Shown in pieces: positions 33,736 through 35,918 of a stretch of DNA of 35,918 nucleotides. The DNA is taken from assembly GCA_964455975.1 (NCBI GenBank), contig CAYVYP010000007.1, positions 1 through 35,918 of the forward strand, in the 5' to 3' direction. The stretch's first letter is position 1. Each line of letters begins with the position of its first letter. The translations under genes and the position numbers were made by a program. The notes beneath the pieces were generated by a model. It was not told the origin of the DNA. It was given only the letters and a program-made list of their open reading frames with translations, and did not search any database. The stretch is from JAETTH01 sp964455975 (lineage in GTDB: Bacteria; Bacillota; Clostridia; TANB77; CAG-508).

Positions 33736-35554
33736 TTATTTATCATCATCTAATTTAAGTACTGATAAAAATGCTTCTTGTGGCATTTCTACATTTCCTA
33801 TTTCACGCATTTTTTTCTTTCCTTTTTTCTGCTTTTCTAGCAATTTTTTCTTTCTTGTTATATCTCCACCATAGCATTTTGCTAATACATCTTTACGCAT
33901 TGCTGATATTGTTTCTCTTGCTATTATTTTTCCTCCAATTGCTGCTTGCACTGGAATTTCAAACATTTGTCTTGGGATATTTGTTTTCAATTTTGCCGCC
34001 ATTTTTCTCCCACGAGTGTATGCTTTGTCTTTGTGAACTATTATTGAGAATGCATCAACACCTTCTCCATTTACATGTATATCTAATTTAACTAATTCAC
34101 TTCTTCTATATTCTTTAAATGTATAATCAAATGAAGCATATCCTTTAGTTTTAGATTTTAAATTATCAAAAAAGTCATATATTATTTCATTTAAAGGAAG
34201 TTCATATATTAATGTTACTCTATTTGCGTCTAGATATTTCATATCTAAATATACACCACGTCTGTTTTGACATATTTCCATTATATTTCCAACATATTCT
34301 TTAGGAGTTAATATTTCTGCATTAACTATCGGCTCTTCCATATATGATATTTCTTGTAATGATGGTAAGTCTGATGGATTATATAATTCTATCATTTGTC
34401 CATCTGTTTTATATACTTTATATATAACTGATGGTGAAGTTGTAATTAAACTTAAATCAAATTCTCTATCTAATCTTTCTTCTATTATTTCTAAATGAAG
34501 TAATCCTAAAAATCCACATCTAAATCCAAATCCTAATGCTGCTGATGTTTCTGGTTCATATTGCAAAGCTGCATCATTTAATTTTAATTTTTCTAATGCT
34601 ACTTTTAAATTCTCATAATCGCTTCCATCCATAGGATATAATCCACAATATACCATTGGATTTACTTTTTTATATCCCTTTAAGGCTTCTTTTGCCGGAT
34701 TATCTTTTAAAGTTATTGTGTCTCCTACATGAATATCTTCTAAATTTTTTATACTAGCTGCAATATATCCGAACTTCTCCTGCTAAAATTTCATTTGATG
34801 GTCTGCAACTTCCTGGCTCTAAATATCCTACTTCTGTTACTGTAAATACTTTTTTTGCTGCCATAAGTAGTATTTCATCGCCTACTTTTACTTTTCCATC
34901 TACAACCCTTACATATGCAACAGCGCCTTTATAATTATCATAATAAGAATCAAATATTAAACATTTTGCTTGGCTATCTTCTTTTCCTGTTGGAGCTGGG
35001 ATATCTGTTACTATTCTTTCTAATACTTCTTCTACATTTAATCCTGATTTTGCAGAAATACAAGGTGCAGATTTTGCCTCTATTCCAATTATATCTTCTA
35101 TTTCTTGTTTTACTTCATCTGGTCTTGCATTTGGCAAATCTATTTTATTTATTACAGGTAATATTTCTAAATTATTGTCTAATGCTAAATACACATTTGC
35201 AAGAGTTTGTGCTTCCACTCCTTGAGAACTATCTACAACTAAAATAGCACCATCACATGCAGCTAAACTTCTTGAAACTTCATAATTAAAGTCTACATGT
35301 CCTGGAGTATCTATTAAATTAAATATATATTCATTTCCATCTTTTGCTTTATAATTCATACGAACAGCTTGAGATTTTATTGTAATTCCTCTTTCACGCT
35401 CTAAATCCATATTATCTAAAACTTGTGATTCCATTTCACGTTTAGAAAGAACTCCTGTAAGTTCTATTAATCTATCTGCTAATGTTGATTTTCCGTGATC
35501 TATATGTGCTATTATACTAAAATTTCTAATATATTTTTGTCTATCTTCTGGCAT
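33736..35554 (-). CDS. lepA: Elongation factor 4 (LepA GTPase), +1 shift at CGGA
   Basis: Joined by skipping C34771: 261 + 344 codons, 605 residues, the normal LepA length. GTPase motifs: AHIDHGKSTLADR, RERGITIK, DTPGHVDF, NKIDLP; then the EF4-specific domain with YCGLYPMD, GFGFRCGFLGLLHLEI and the C-terminal FKEYR, AKCYGGDITRKKKLLEKQKKGKKRM-like end. The break lies in the highly conserved AGEVGYIAASIK: GAA GTT C GGA TAT ATT GCA GCT. LepA back-translocates or assists ribosomes. As a chromosomal housekeeping gene with an intact remainder, it is the best evidence that the CGGA breaks are read through. Confidence 0.96.
34768..34771 (-). other. CGGA recoding site in lepA
   Basis: Minus strand GCA GGA GAA GTT C GGA TAT ATT. 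Frame 0 gives EVRIYCS and a stop (34754); skipping C34771 gives EVGYIAASIKNLEDIHVGDTI, the LepA consensus. Confidence 0.95.
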
Positions 35555-35582
35555 TTGTTTCCTCCGTTTTTAATATATCAGT

Positions 35583-35611
35583 ATTTTAGCATAAATACCT
35601 GTTAAACGCAA
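35583..35611 (-). promoter_or_regulatory. Promoter of lepA-rlmB
   Basis: Minus strand TTGCGT (35611-35606), 17-base spacer, TAAAAT (35588-35583), 28 bases before the lepA ATG, which is served by GGAGG. Confidence 0.65.
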
Positions 35612-35674
35612 GAAAAATGCAATTCAAAATATTATTTTTTGAATATTTGCAATATCTAATGATAATGGTGATAT

Positions 35675-35802
35675 TGTAGGGGAGAACTCTGTTCTCCCGA
35701 TTATTTGATCTGCTATTATTATAATCATGTGTATATGGTTTTGCATCATTACATATTTACCAATAACAACATTATTGCGGGAGAACAGAGTTCTCCCCTA
35801 CA
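35675..35802. repeat. 128-bp palindrome-ended repeat (MITE or REP-pair like)
   Basis: Perfect 25-bp terminal inverted repeats (35675-35699 and 35778-35802) beginning TGTAGGGGAG. Each arm is itself a small palindrome (GGGAGAAC/GTTCTCCC). No gene inside. It lies in the intergenic region upstream of lepA; the rest of 35612-35918 holds nothing else I can identify. Confidence 0.8.
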
Positions 35803-35918
35803 TTTATATTTTCTAATATGTTTTGTCTTTCTTTTATGCATATTATAAGATTAAACTAAATTCAAATTATTTACTTCCACTTCTCCACTACTACATATTT
35901 TACCTTCTAAAAATATAT

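Noticed and set aside
10908..34771. Sequencing or assembly error as the cause of the eight breaks
   Set aside because: All eight have the same extra base before an in-frame glycine GGA, none occur in other phases or as other indels, and the corrected contexts share no motif beyond GGA. Not fully excluded without reads.
10908..34771. Ordinary pseudogene decay
   Set aside because: The genes are otherwise intact, one is lepA, and decay would give varied lesions.
1..35918. CRISPR arrays, tRNA and rRNA genes
   Set aside because: No regularly spaced direct repeats, cloverleaf or rRNA sequence noticed anywhere in the window.

Overview
The window is very AT-rich DNA from a low-GC, spore-forming Firmicute, probably an uncultured Clostridia-type gut bacterium. 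The sporulation sigma factor sigK, AGA-dominated arginine use, strong GGAGG ribosome sites with many TTG starts, and a chromosomal lepA/rlmB segment point that way. Genus cannot be told from the sequence.

Layout. Positions 1 to about 30,966 are a mobile element, one end of which lies outside the window. It sits inside sigK: the 5' part of sigK (30951-31310, minus strand) stops matching the family right after the CIDN motif, the codon position where the B. subtilis skin element interrupts sigK. From left to right the element carries: two ribbon-helix-helix-like regulators, each divergent from small sensor or regulator genes; a complete diversity-generating retroelement (MutS-like accessory, Avd, reverse transcriptase, template repeat, and a pilin-like target gene with the variable repeat); an XRE regulator and a Spo0E-like phosphatase; a surface module (thioester/Cna-B adhesin, sortase, secreted and membrane proteins); a type IV secretion/conjugation module (M23 peptidase, VirB4, orphan DNA methyltransferase, PrgI, VirB2/TrbC-like and TrbL/VirB6-like proteins, VirD4-type coupling protein, MobP-type relaxase with a ribbon-helix-helix accessory protein, candidate oriT); then ArdA-like, DUF3560, DUF3789 and DUF4313 accessory genes, metK, and an XRE regulator at the sigK junction. 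Beyond the junction (31 kb to the end) is chromosome: a membrane lipoprotein-like gene, rlmB, lepA and a small palindromic repeat element.

Main finding. Six genes (adhesin, VirB2-like protein, TrbL-like protein, VirD4 coupling protein, DUF3560 protein, and chromosomal lepA) are each broken by a +1 frame change, eight breaks in total. Every break is at an in-frame CGG triplet followed by A. Skipping the C and reading GGA as glycine restores the conserved protein each time, including AGEVGYIAAS in LepA and GQPIIIGHHSE in DUF3560. I found no in-frame CGG used as an ordinary arginine codon in any gene called here. This looks like genome-wide recoding of CGGA as glycine (quadruplet decoding, or +1 frameshifting at an unassigned CGG) rather than eight mutations, and it is shared by host and element.

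Other points. The template and variable repeats of the retroelement differ at 14 positions, all adenines on the template's sense strand, so the system has been active. The element couples conjugation, surface variation and sporulation control: it must leave sigK for late sporulation and also encodes a Spo0E-like protein. Several of its proteins share an acidic EEEFE-type C-terminus.
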